From: Myxococcales bacterium
GTDB lineage: Bacteria; Myxococcota_A; Bradymonadia; UBA7976; UBA1532
Reading direction: 5' to 3'
Length of the DNA: 64,000 nt
Assembly (NCBI GenBank): GCA_020633555.1
Contig: JACKDL010000004.1
Span: 124,001-188,000 of the forward strand
Shown here: one piece after another, positions 29,501 through 36,732 of the stretch
Numbering within the stretch: position 1 is the stretch's first letter
How the letters are laid out: each line of letters opens with the position of its first letter
Notes under the pieces: generated by a model
Seen by the model: the letters and a program-made list of their open reading frames with translations, nothing else
What the model was told of the DNA's origin: nothing
Database searches by the model: none
Program-made: the position numbers and the translations under genes

Positions 29501-30110
29501 CGACATGGAATTGCGCGGCGCGGGCGAGCTGTTGGGCACGAAGCAGAAGGGCCACATGCAGGCCGTCGGCCTGGAGCTCTACGCGCAGATGCTCGAAGAG
29601 GCGGTGCGCACCCTGCGCGGCGAGAAGCCGCCGGTGGAGTTCGACCCGGACATCAACCTGCAGGTCAACGCCCGGCTGCCCGAGGATCTGGTGCCCGACA
29701 ACCACCTGCGGCTGGTGCTCTACAAGCGGCTGGCCAACGCGAATGACGAGGAGGACGTGCTGGCCGTCGCCGAGGAGATGCAGGACCGCTTCGGCGCCCT
29801 GCCGCCGGTGGTCGAGAACCTCATCGAGCTGATGCGGGTGCGCACCCTGGCGCGCTACGCCGGCCTGCGCAGCGTGGATCTGCAGGGGGACCGGGTGCGG
29901 CTGATGGTGCACCCCGAGACCCCCCTGCCCATCCCGTCCATCATCGGGCTGGTGAGCGATCCCAGCTCGGGCTTCACGGCCCCTGCCGACTACCGGCTGG
30001 ACTACCAGTTCGACGCCGCCGGCCGGCGCGACACGCTGACCAGCACCCGAATCGCCTTGCAGCGCCTGGCCGAGTTGGTTACCGAAGCCCAGGCCGCGGA
30101 GGGACCCTGA
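26556..30110 (+). CDS. mfd: Transcription-repair coupling factor Mfd
   Basis: This is a complete 1184-residue Mfd. It removes RNA polymerase stalled at DNA damage and recruits UvrA. In order: a UvrB-like N-terminal module (DPGTFAVRGGILDVFPP), the RNA-polymerase-interacting CarD-like domain near residue 511 (EPGDHVVHADHGIGQYEGL), then a RecG-type translocase. The translocase has Walker A CGDVGFGKTEVAL, LILDEEHRFGV, SMTATPIPRTLQL and TTIIESGIDIPTANTML. The C-terminal TRCF domain follows. All expected motifs are intact. The start has only a weak GAGAG site. It is 1 base from the next gene, so repair and prolyl isomerase genes may share a transcript. Confidence 0.98.
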   Translation: MRAALDEKFPLDALIDALQGARPTVDVRGVELDLLAYLAVAVQGRLRRPVVLVTPGASEARRLAEDLRFFAGDEVAVTRVPAVDANPYGELSPDRGQVMELLAAQAALAWEQGGPFVVIEAEALARRVIPRDVLVDFSYLVAAEQALDRDACLRALADGGYHAVSAVEDPGTFAVRGGILDVFPPHAKRPVRVELWGDEVESLRYFDPSTQRTVADAGETLLLPPVREELMVGAFRDRARKGIRDAGAEVGLPTRKLQPLLDDLDNGIPFMGIEGFRPAFYARLAPLTEYLPADALVMVLDPMGTGDRLRGLWERLASGREANLAAELPCLPPERHALTPHEAMQALGTRPQVRAHVLQMSDELGAVEGPARAIAFDVPANRDLSLVLAQSRGEREPLKPLAEAVRGWAADGARVVICCHQETQLERLERLLKGYGVAVERASEAPRTYLAPPKPGEHGAVLVRGQVSGGFRLLSRGFALVTDEEIFGQKAPRRRARTAADVSPFIQSFRELEPGDHVVHADHGIGQYEGLTKLAVAGKEADFLVIRFAGKDKLFLPVYKLGRLQKYAGGGASPKIDKLGGTGWQKVRAKARASAEEDAYALLELYARRELAKGYAFSRPDDYYRNFEATFPYEETPDQARAIEEVLLDMGRERPMDRLLCGDVGFGKTEVALRGIFKAIVDGKQVAMLVPTTVLALQHYKTVAARLKDYPVRVALLSRFVSKDEQKQVIQEIKTGRVDVVVGTHRLLSKDIQYNDLGLLILDEEHRFGVRHKERLKEVRADIDVLSMTATPIPRTLQLSMSGLRDLSVITTPPSDRLSVKTFVCRATDQVVRDAILRELGRGGQVYFVHNRVHSIENRKAWLTSLVPEARIVVGHGQMDPSQLEKVMVDFTEGRYNVLLSTTIIESGIDIPTANTMLVDHADHYGLAQLYQLRGRVGRARERGYCYLLVPSEATLTSEARKRLAVIQKFTELGSGFAVASHDMELRGAGELLGTKQKGHMQAVGLELYAQMLEEAVRTLRGEKPPVEFDPDINLQVNARLPEDLVPDNHLRLVLYKRLANANDEEDVLAVAEEMQDRFGALPPVVENLIELMRVRTLARYAGLRSVDLQGDRVRLMVHPETPLPIPSIIGLVSDPSSGFTAPADYRLDYQFDAAGRRDTLTSTRIALQRLAELVTEAQAAEGP

Positions 30111-30111
30111 C

Positions 30112-31188
30112 GTGATGCGCCGCACCATCCCCACCCTGATGTTCGCGGCGCTGGCCGCCGGCGCCGGCTGCCAGCGCGAGCAGTCCGGCATGTCGGGCGA
30201 GGCCGTCGTGCAGCTCACTGAAGAGGAGCGCGGCAAGGTCGTGGCCAAGGTGGGCGACGTGGTCATCACCCTGGAAGACTTCGAGCGCCGGCTGAACCAG
30301 CAGAGCCCCTTCGCCCGCTCCCGCTACGACAGCCTGGAGCGCAAGAAGGAGTTCCTCGACAGCCTGGTGCGCTTCGAGCTGCTGGCCCTGGAGGCCAAGG
30401 CGCGGGGACATCACAAGGACCCTGACGTGGAGTTGGCCCACAAGCAGGCCCTGGTGCGCGCGCTCACCGCCAAAGAAGTGGCGGACCTGGTGAAGATGGA
30501 CGACGTCACGGACGCGGACGTCGAGGCCTGGTACGCCGAGCACAAGGCCGAGTTCATCAAGCCCGCAGAGGCGCGGGCCGCCCACATCCTCATGCCGGAC
30601 GAGGCGTCGGCCAAGGGGTTGCTGGTGGATCTGCAGGCCGAGATCGCCGCCGCGCCGGGCGAGGCCCAGGCCCTGTTCGAGAAGCGCGCCAAGCTGGCCT
30701 CCACCGACGCCAAGACCGCCGATCGCGGTGGGGATCTGGGCTGGTTCGGCGAGCCTGGGCAGGGCCGCGTGGACCGCGGGCCCGCGGCGCCGATCGTACC
30801 GCCCGCGGTGGCCACCGCGGCCTTCGCGCTGAAGGCCGACGGCGAGCTGCACCCGGCGCCCATTCAGACCAGCCAGGGCTGGCACATCGTGCAGCGCACC
30901 GGCTACCGCCGGCCCTTCGAGCGCGGGCTGGACGAGGTGCGCAGCCGCATCCGCACCACCCTGTTCCGCCAGAAGAAGGCCGCCGCGCTGGAGCAGTACG
31001 TGGCCGATCTGCGGGCCAAGGCGGGCGTGCAGATCGACGAGGCGCTGCTGGATCAGGCCAAGACGGCGCCCCAGGGCCAGTTCAACCCGCGCATGGCGCC
31101 CCCGCACCTGCGTCCCGGCGCCGAGGGGGCCCCGCCCCTGCCGACGCTGAAGCCGCCCATGCCCGCCCCGGTCGGAGACGCCCAGTGA
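30112..31188 (+). CDS. Parvulin-type prolyl isomerase lipoprotein (PrsA/PpiC-like)
   Basis: GTG 30112 has GGAGGG 8 bases upstream; the adjacent ATG 30115 is the alternative. The product has 358 residues. A signal peptide with lipobox ALAAGAGC makes it a lipoprotein. A SurA-N/PrsA-like helical chaperone region (AKVGDVVITLEDFERRL) is followed by a rotamase domain at about 155-265 with AAHILMPDEASA, GGDLGWFGEP and SQGWHIVQRTGY. A Pro/Gly-rich tail closes it. It helps fold exported proteins. Its stop overlaps the next gene, a second isomerase. Confidence 0.88.
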   Translation: MMRRTIPTLMFAALAAGAGCQREQSGMSGEAVVQLTEEERGKVVAKVGDVVITLEDFERRLNQQSPFARSRYDSLERKKEFLDSLVRFELLALEAKARGHHKDPDVELAHKQALVRALTAKEVADLVKMDDVTDADVEAWYAEHKAEFIKPAEARAAHILMPDEASAKGLLVDLQAEIAAAPGEAQALFEKRAKLASTDAKTADRGGDLGWFGEPGQGRVDRGPAAPIVPPAVATAAFALKADGELHPAPIQTSQGWHIVQRTGYRRPFERGLDEVRSRIRTTLFRQKKAAALEQYVADLRAKAGVQIDEALLDQAKTAPQGQFNPRMAPPHLRPGAEGAPPLPTLKPPMPAPVGDAQ

Positions 31189-32144
31189 GCCGCATGCTGA
31201 AGATCCTCGCGCTGGCGCTCCTGGTGCCCATGACCGCCCCCGCCCGGGTCATCGACCGGGTGGTGGCGGTGGTGAACGACGAGGTGGTCACCCTCTCGGA
31301 GCTCGAGGACCTGATCGCCCCAATCCTTCGTCAGATCGAGACCTTGGACGATCCGGTGCTGCGCGAGCAGCAGCGCCAGAAGCAGCTCCGTGCGGGGCTG
31401 GACGACCTGATCGGCCAGAAGCTGGTGGGGCAAGAGGGGGTCGTCCGGCGCATCAGCGTGCAGGGCGACGAGGTGCAGGCCCACCTGGAGCGGGTGAAAG
31501 CCAGCCAGGGCTGGGATGACGAGAAGCTGCGGATCTACCTCACCAGCCAGGGCTTGAACCTGGCCGAGTTCCGCAAGCAGGTCCGCGAGCAGCTCCTGCG
31601 TCAGAAGGTCATCCGCGCCTCCATCGGTGGGCGGATCCGGGTGGGCGAGGCCGAGCTGCGCGACTACTACCGGTCGAAGCTGACCCAGGCGAACGCCGAC
31701 TTCGAGGTCGAGGCCGCCCACATTGCGCTGCCCGTGCCCACCAAGGCCACCCCCGCCGAGGAGGCGGCCATCCGCCAGCAGGCCAACGAGCTGCTGGCCC
31801 GCGCCCAGGGCGGCGAAGACTTCGCCGGGCTGGCGCGCCAGTATTCGCAGGCACCCGGGGCTGAGAACGGGGGCAGCCTCGGCGCCTTCCGGCGCGGCGT
31901 CATCGACCCGGCCATCGAGAAGGTGGTCTTCGATCTCGAGGCCGGCCAGGCGGGCGGGCCGGTGCGCACGGGCTACGGCTACCACGTGGTCCAGTGCGTG
32001 GCGAAGCGCAAGCTCCCGCCGCCCCCCTTCGAGGAGAGCAAGGCCGCGCTCCAGAACGAGCTCACCGACAAGAAGCTCCAGGAGGAGCTGGGCAAGTGGA
32101 TCGAGGAGCTGAAGCGCAAGGCCTTCATCGAGATCCGCCTCTGA
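31185..32144 (+). CDS. surA: SurA-like periplasmic prolyl isomerase/chaperone
   Basis: GTG 31185 overlaps the previous stop (GTGA), and the product has 319 residues. A signal peptide ends near APARV. The SurA N-domain is clear: VIDRVVAVVNDEVVTLSELE, then helices with NLAEFRKQVREQLLRQKVI. One rotamase domain follows (AAHIALPVPT, NGGSLGAFRRG, GYGYHVVQ). E. coli SurA has two parvulin domains; one is common elsewhere. It should escort barrel proteins through the periplasm, and this window encodes several. The symbol reflects architecture rather than proven orthology. Confidence 0.87.
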   Translation: MSRMLKILALALLVPMTAPARVIDRVVAVVNDEVVTLSELEDLIAPILRQIETLDDPVLREQQRQKQLRAGLDDLIGQKLVGQEGVVRRISVQGDEVQAHLERVKASQGWDDEKLRIYLTSQGLNLAEFRKQVREQLLRQKVIRASIGGRIRVGEAELRDYYRSKLTQANADFEVEAAHIALPVPTKATPAEEAAIRQQANELLARAQGGEDFAGLARQYSQAPGAENGGSLGAFRRGVIDPAIEKVVFDLEAGQAGGPVRTGYGYHVVQCVAKRKLPPPPFEESKAALQNELTDKKLQEELGKWIEELKRKAFIEIRL

Positions 32145-32204
32145 GCACCCACCGGGCCCCGTGGACGGGTGGCCCGCCGCGGCCGGTGTGTTAGCGTGCC
32201 GGCC

Positions 32205-33575
32205 ATGAGCCGCCGCTACCGCGTCCTGGTCGCCGATGATGAAGAGGGCATCCGCTTCTCGCTGAAGCTGCACTTGGAGGACGCCGGCTACGCCGTCGAG
32301 GGCGTGGCGGACGGCGAGGCTGCGGTGCAGGCCCTGCGGGACAAGGACTTCGACTTCTGCCTTTGCGACCTGCGCATGCCGCGCCTGGACGGGCTGGGCG
32401 TGCTGCGGGCGGTCACCGGCGAGGGGCTGCGCACCCGCATCCTGTTCATGAGCGCGCACGCCGACGCGGGCACCGCCCTGCAGGCCATCGAGCTGGGCGC
32501 GGTGGACTACCTGGCCAAGCCCTTCGAGACCGGCGAGGTGCTCTTTCGGCTGCAGCGGGCCGCCGAGCAGCTCGCGCTCAGCCAGCGGGTGGGCCAGCTC
32601 CAGCAGGCGCTGGGCGAGCAGGTCAGCTACGCCGGGATCATCGCCCGCTCCGAGCCCATGCAGCGGGTGTTCCGGCTCATCGGGAAGGTGGCGGACTACA
32701 AGACCACCGTGCTTCTCACGGGCCCCAGCGGGACCGGCAAGGAGCTGGTGGCGAAGGCCCTGCACTACAACTCGGTGCGCAAGGGCCGGCCCTTCATCGC
32801 GGTGAACTGCGGCGCCATCCCCGAGAACCTGCTGGAGAGCGAGCTGTTCGGCCATGTGCGCGGGGCCTTCACCGACGCCACCCGCAGCCGCCGCGGCCTG
32901 TTCGAAGAGGCCGACAAGGGCACCCTGTTCCTCGACGAGATCGGCGAGCTGCCGCTGGCGCTGCAGGTGAAGCTGCTGCGGGTCCTGCAGGAAGAGGAGA
33001 TCCGCCGGGTGGGGGAGAGCCGCCCGACCGGGGTGGACGTGCGCGTCATCGCCGCCACCGTGCGCAACCTGCCCGAAGAGGTGAAGGCGGGCCGCTTCCG
33101 GGAGGACCTCTTCTACCGTCTCAACGTGCTGCCCATCGCGCTGCCGTCGCTGGCGGAGCGCCCGGGCGACATCCCGCTGCTGGTCGAGCACTTCGTGGAG
33201 CGCTTCAACCGGCGCCTGGGCACGGCCATCGCAGGCGTCACCCCGGCGGCCATGAAGCACCTCATGCACCATGGCTGGCCGGGCAACGTGCGCGAACTCG
33301 AGAACGCCATCGAGCGCGCGGTGGTGATGTGCGAGGGCCCGCGGGTGGACGTCGGTGATCTGCCACCGCAGGTGGTCGCCGGCTCGGACCGCGTGCGCAT
33401 GGCCCTCGCCAGCGACGAGCTGAGCATCAAGAAGACCACCCGGCTCATCGAAGAGGAGCTCATCCGCCGCGCGCTGACGCAGACCGGAGGCAACCGAACC
33501 CGGGCCGCGGAGCTCCTGGAGATCTCCCACAGGGCGCTGCTCTACAAGATCAAGGACTACGCCATCGAGCTCTGA
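32205..33575 (+). CDS. Sigma-54-dependent response regulator (NtrC family)
   Basis: ATG 32205 gives 456 residues. Receiver domain 1-115 has VADDEEG, phosphoacceptor Asp55 in LCDLRMP and Lys in YLAKPFE. The AAA+ domain has Walker A GPSGTGKELVAKALH and Walker B GTLFLDEIGELP. The sigma-54 contact loop reads GAFTDA rather than GAFTGA, with the key Phe-Thr kept. A Fis-type helix-turn-helix (TRAAELLEISHRALLYKIKDY) closes the protein. It should activate sigma-54 promoters when phosphorylated. No cognate kinase is adjacent. It lies just ahead of the pil genes, but I found no convincing -24/-12 site in the 141 bases before pilM. Confidence 0.95.
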   Translation: MSRRYRVLVADDEEGIRFSLKLHLEDAGYAVEGVADGEAAVQALRDKDFDFCLCDLRMPRLDGLGVLRAVTGEGLRTRILFMSAHADAGTALQAIELGAVDYLAKPFETGEVLFRLQRAAEQLALSQRVGQLQQALGEQVSYAGIIARSEPMQRVFRLIGKVADYKTTVLLTGPSGTGKELVAKALHYNSVRKGRPFIAVNCGAIPENLLESELFGHVRGAFTDATRSRRGLFEEADKGTLFLDEIGELPLALQVKLLRVLQEEEIRRVGESRPTGVDVRVIAATVRNLPEEVKAGRFREDLFYRLNVLPIALPSLAERPGDIPLLVEHFVERFNRRLGTAIAGVTPAAMKHLMHHGWPGNVRELENAIERAVVMCEGPRVDVGDLPPQVVAGSDRVRMALASDELSIKKTTRLIEEELIRRALTQTGGNRTRAAELLEISHRALLYKIKDYAIEL

Positions 33576-33716
33576 GGGCGGCAGGCCGGGGGTGTCACGT
33601 CCCTGACGGCGACTGGCCCGCTAAGGCATCCAGCCCCGCGACATCCTTGACGATGCGGCTCTGGAACGTCGAAACTCCGAAGCGTCGCGGACTGCGCTCA
33701 TCATCAAGGTCTCGCC

Positions 33717-34778
33717 ATGGCCAGGCGGAAGAACGCCCTCGGACTCGACATCGGCTCCAGCTCCGTCAAGCTGGTGCAGCTTCGAGAATCGAAGAAGGGC
33801 ATCGAGCTCGCCAACTTCTCGATGGCGCCTCTCCCCACGGAGGCCATCGTGGACGGGGCGGTCATGAACGCCTCCGTGGTGGTCGAGACCATCCAGGGCA
33901 TGGTGGCGGCTCAGAAGCTCAAGCAGAAGGAGTGCGCGGTCGCCATCAGCGGGCACTCCGTCATCAACCGCAAGATCTCGCTGCCGGCCATGACCCAGGA
34001 GGAGCTCGACGAGAGCATCAAGTGGGAGGCTGAGCAGTACATCCCCTTCGACGTCAACGACGTGTACCTCGACTACCAGATCCTGCAGTCCCGCCCCGAG
34101 CAGGGGCAGATGGACGTGCTGCTGGTGGCCGCGAAGAAGGAGATCGTCGACGAGTACGCCGGGGTGGTCCGCGAGGCGGGCCTGGTGCCGGTGGTGGTCG
34201 ACGTGGACGCTTTCACCCTCTACAACTGCTTCGAGGCCAGCTATGGCTTCCCGCCTGGCGAGACGGTGGTGCTCATCGACATCGGCGCGGGCACCATCAC
34301 CATCAACGTGGTCTCCAACGGCGTCAGCACCTTCACCCGTGACATCAGCATGGGTGGCAATCAGTACACCGAGGAGATCCAGAAGCAGCTCAACGTCTCG
34401 TACGACGAGGCCGAGGCCTACAAGCGGGGCGGCGAGGCCGGCGTGGACGCCGACAGCGTGGTGCCGCAAGAGGTCGAGCAGGTCATGTCCGCGGTGAGCG
34501 AGTCCATGGCCAGCGAGATTCACCGCTCGCTCGACTTCTACCTCGCCACGTCCAGCGAGGGCCGGGTGTCTCGGGTGTACCTGTCGGGCGGCACGGCCAA
34601 GGTGCCCAGCCTGGCGCGCACCATTGAAGACAAGGTCGGGGTGGCGGTGGAGCTGATCGATCCGTTCCGCAACATCCAGATCGACGGCAAGGTCTTCAAC
34701 CTCGACTACATCAACGAGATCAGGCCTTTGGCGGCGGTCGCCGTCGGGCTCGGGCTGCGGAGGGCGGGCGACAAGTGA
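33717..34778 (+). CDS. pilM: Type IV pilus inner-membrane platform protein PilM
   Basis: This 353-residue actin-like cytoplasmic protein binds the N-terminus of PilN and anchors the alignment complex. Nucleotide-binding motifs are LGLDIGSSSVKLVQL (phosphate 1), VVLIDIGAGTITINVV (phosphate 2) and VYLSGGTAKVPSL (adenosine). The conserved AEQYIPF segment is also present. Length matches the family. No strong ribosome site precedes the ATG. A possible weak promoter (TTGACG at 33647) lies 70 bases upstream. It begins the co-oriented pilMNOPQ-aroKB run. Confidence 0.96.
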   Translation: MARRKNALGLDIGSSSVKLVQLRESKKGIELANFSMAPLPTEAIVDGAVMNASVVVETIQGMVAAQKLKQKECAVAISGHSVINRKISLPAMTQEELDESIKWEAEQYIPFDVNDVYLDYQILQSRPEQGQMDVLLVAAKKEIVDEYAGVVREAGLVPVVVDVDAFTLYNCFEASYGFPPGETVVLIDIGAGTITINVVSNGVSTFTRDISMGGNQYTEEIQKQLNVSYDEAEAYKRGGEAGVDADSVVPQEVEQVMSAVSESMASEIHRSLDFYLATSSEGRVSRVYLSGGTAKVPSLARTIEDKVGVAVELIDPFRNIQIDGKVFNLDYINEIRPLAAVAVGLGLRRAGDK

Positions 34779-35449
34779 TTCGCATCAACCTCATGCCCGC
34801 CGGCCCAGGGGCCGCCGGGAAGCCCGCCAAGCAGTTCCTGCTGTTCATGATCATCGTGTTGGTGGCCCAGGGGGCGCTGCTCTTCTACCTGCAGAGCGAG
34901 GCTGACGCCGAGCTCGCCGGCGTGAAGAAGCGCAACGGCGACATCAGCAACCAGATCAAGGAACTCCAGAAGAAGACCAGCGCGGTGGCGGCCCTCGAGG
35001 AAGAGAAGGCTCAGCTCGAGCGCCAGAAGTCGGTGCTGAAGGGGCTGGACGAAGGCCAGAGCGGGCCCGTGAAGGTGCTGCACGCCCTCACCCAGCTCCT
35101 GCGCAAGATCGAGGACCCTGAGGAGAAGCTCAAGGTGCAGAACCTGGGCTGGAACCCCGACTGGGATCCCAAGAACCTCTGGATCGACGGCTTCAAGGAA
35201 GATCAGCGGCAGCTTCGGCTGGTGGGCCACGCGCGCACCAACGAGGACCTGGCCGAGTTCCTCCACCGGCTGAACAGCTCGAAGCACTTCGTCAACGTCG
35301 AGCTGCTCGTGTCGCAGAGCGTCGAGCTGCCGAGCGTCGAGAACGTGAAGTTCGTTCAGTTCACCATCGAGGCCATCGCCCTGTACGGGCCGGCCGACGT
35401 TGCCAAGCTGGCCAGCGGCGCGCTGCAGCCGGCCAAGAAGCGGCGCTGA
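34775..35449 (+). CDS. pilN: Type IV pilus assembly protein PilN
   Basis: GTG 34775 overlaps the pilM stop (GTGA), and the product has 224 residues. It begins with MIRINLMP, the conserved short motif that docks into PilM. One membrane helix (about 21-40, LLFMIIVLVAQGALLFYL), a coiled coil (KELQKKTSAVAALEEEKAQ) and a ferredoxin-like periplasmic domain follow. It pairs with PilO to bridge inner membrane and PilP/PilQ. A Lys/Arg tail (PAKKRR) ends it. Confidence 0.95.
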   Translation: MIRINLMPAGPGAAGKPAKQFLLFMIIVLVAQGALLFYLQSEADAELAGVKKRNGDISNQIKELQKKTSAVAALEEEKAQLERQKSVLKGLDEGQSGPVKVLHALTQLLRKIEDPEEKLKVQNLGWNPDWDPKNLWIDGFKEDQRQLRLVGHARTNEDLAEFLHRLNSSKHFVNVELLVSQSVELPSVENVKFVQFTIEAIALYGPADVAKLASGALQPAKKRR

Positions 35450-35465
35450 GGCAGGAGCGGGACGC

Positions 35466-36092
35466 ATGGAGCAACTGTACGACAAGCTCAGCGCGCTGCC
35501 GGCGGCTCAGAAGGCCGCGCTTCTGATCATGCTCATGGCGGCGGTGGGGGCCGGCTGGTACTTCCTGTACTACGACGAGACCCGCACCTTGATCGCCAAG
35601 GAGAAGGGTCAGACGGACCAGCTCACCAAGACCCTCGCCGACGAGAAAGAGATCGAGAAGAACCTGGCCGTCTACAAGGCCGAGATCGAGGAGCTGCGGG
35701 CCGAGCGCGATCGCATGCGCGACCGCCTCCCCGACAACGCCGAGATCGCCGACTTGCTCGAGAAGATCCACGGCCAGGCGAAGATCACCGGCCTCGAGAT
35801 TGCGCGGTTCGAGCGCAAACCCACCGAGGTCGAGTCCATGTATGCGCGCATCCCGGTGAAGATGGAGCTGGTGGGGAACTTCAAGGAGATCACCACCTTC
35901 TTCTTCTACCTGGGCAAGCTCACCCGGATCGTGAACGTCGAGGACATCCAGCTCGCTACGAAGTCCACCACCCGCGAGGAGCGGGAGAAGGGCACCGTGC
36001 TGCTGGCGAGCTGCACCGCCACCACCTTCATGTACGTGGCTGAGGGCGGCGCCGCCCCCGGCCAGAAGCCTCAGCGGAAGGGGGCGAAGTGA
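35466..36092 (+). CDS. pilO: Type IV pilus assembly protein PilO
   Basis: ATG 35466 has AGGAG at good spacing and gives 208 residues. The layout is that of PilO: a short cytoplasmic head, one membrane helix (about 19-37, LLIMLMAAVGAGWYFLYY), a coiled coil, then a ferredoxin-like domain with PVKMELVGNFKEITTFFFYL. The last part is typical of the family. It forms heterodimers with PilN in the periplasm. A 16-base gap separates it from pilN, and its stop overlaps pilP. Confidence 0.95.
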   Translation: MEQLYDKLSALPAAQKAALLIMLMAAVGAGWYFLYYDETRTLIAKEKGQTDQLTKTLADEKEIEKNLAVYKAEIEELRAERDRMRDRLPDNAEIADLLEKIHGQAKITGLEIARFERKPTEVESMYARIPVKMELVGNFKEITTFFFYLGKLTRIVNVEDIQLATKSTTREEREKGTVLLASCTATTFMYVAEGGAAPGQKPQRKGAK

Positions 36093-36709
36093 TGCGCTCG
36101 CTCACCCCGCTGCTCACGGCGCTCCTCCTCGTCGGCCTGGGCGCCCCGCTCGTCGGCTGCGAAGAGGAAGAGCAGGCGGTCACCCGCGGCGCGGGCGGCA
36201 GCAGCCCGCGGGCCAGCCGGCGCCCTGCCAAGAAGGTGGCCGACGGCCCCGAGATCGATGAGAGCAACCTGCCCCCCAAGCTCCGCGGCCTGAAGGCCGA
36301 GGACTGGGAGATCGCCGGCGACGTGGCGGTGGGTCTCCGCGAAGGGCGCGATCCCTTCCAGCCCTCCATCGCCGATCTGATCGAGACCAAGGTCGAGACC
36401 GAGGCCGAGGGCCGCAAGCGGCGCTTCGAGCTCGGCATCAAGGTGCCCGTGCCGGTGGAGAACCTCCACCTGGTCGCGGTGATCACCGGCACCGGGGTGC
36501 CCACCGCCATGGTCAAGGACGGGCGCGGCCTCGGCCACGTCGTCCGTCCGGGCGATGTGGTGGGGGACTCGGTGCCGTATCGCGTGACCCGCATCACGCG
36601 CAACCAGGTCGTCTTCAAGCCGCTCCAGGCGCCCGATGGCGAAGAGCAGCTCAAGGACGTGAGCAAGGTCCTCCTCACGCAGGAGGAGCTCGAGGAACTG
36701 TTGCCGTGA
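36089..36709 (+). CDS. pilP: Type IV pilus inner-membrane lipoprotein PilP
   Basis: GTG 36089 overlaps the pilO stop, and ATG 36092 follows directly; either could start the 206-residue protein. The lipobox is LVGLGAPLVGC. A disordered, charged linker leads to the beta-sandwich: LREGRDPFQPS, VENLHLVAVITGTG, AMVKDGRGLGHVVRPGDVVG. That order is diagnostic of PilP. It links PilN/PilO to the PilQ secretin. Its stop overlaps a GTG in the pilQ frame. Confidence 0.94.
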   Translation: MMRSLTPLLTALLLVGLGAPLVGCEEEEQAVTRGAGGSSPRASRRPAKKVADGPEIDESNLPPKLRGLKAEDWEIAGDVAVGLREGRDPFQPSIADLIETKVETEAEGRKRRFELGIKVPVPVENLHLVAVITGTGVPTAMVKDGRGLGHVVRPGDVVGDSVPYRVTRITRNQVVFKPLQAPDGEEQLKDVSKVLLTQEELEELLP

Positions 36710-36732
36710 GCGAACTGAAGGGGAATCCCGAC

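Noticed and set aside
26409..30269. Very long open frame antisense to mfd, with similar ones opposite pilQ (37181-40663), the kinase and the RND gene
   Set aside because: High GC makes stops rare in these frames. The products are rich in Gly, His, Gln and Arg, show no domains, and the other strand encodes clear proteins.
32153..32176. Hairpin CGGGCC/GGCCCG before the sigma-54 regulator gene
   Set aside because: Only 6 bp with a 12-base loop and no U-tract; such matches are frequent by chance at this GC content.
33576..33716. Sigma-54 (-24/-12) promoter before pilM
   Set aside because: TGGCCCGCTAAGGCA looks similar, but GG and GC are 9 bases apart rather than 10 and the flanks do not fit.
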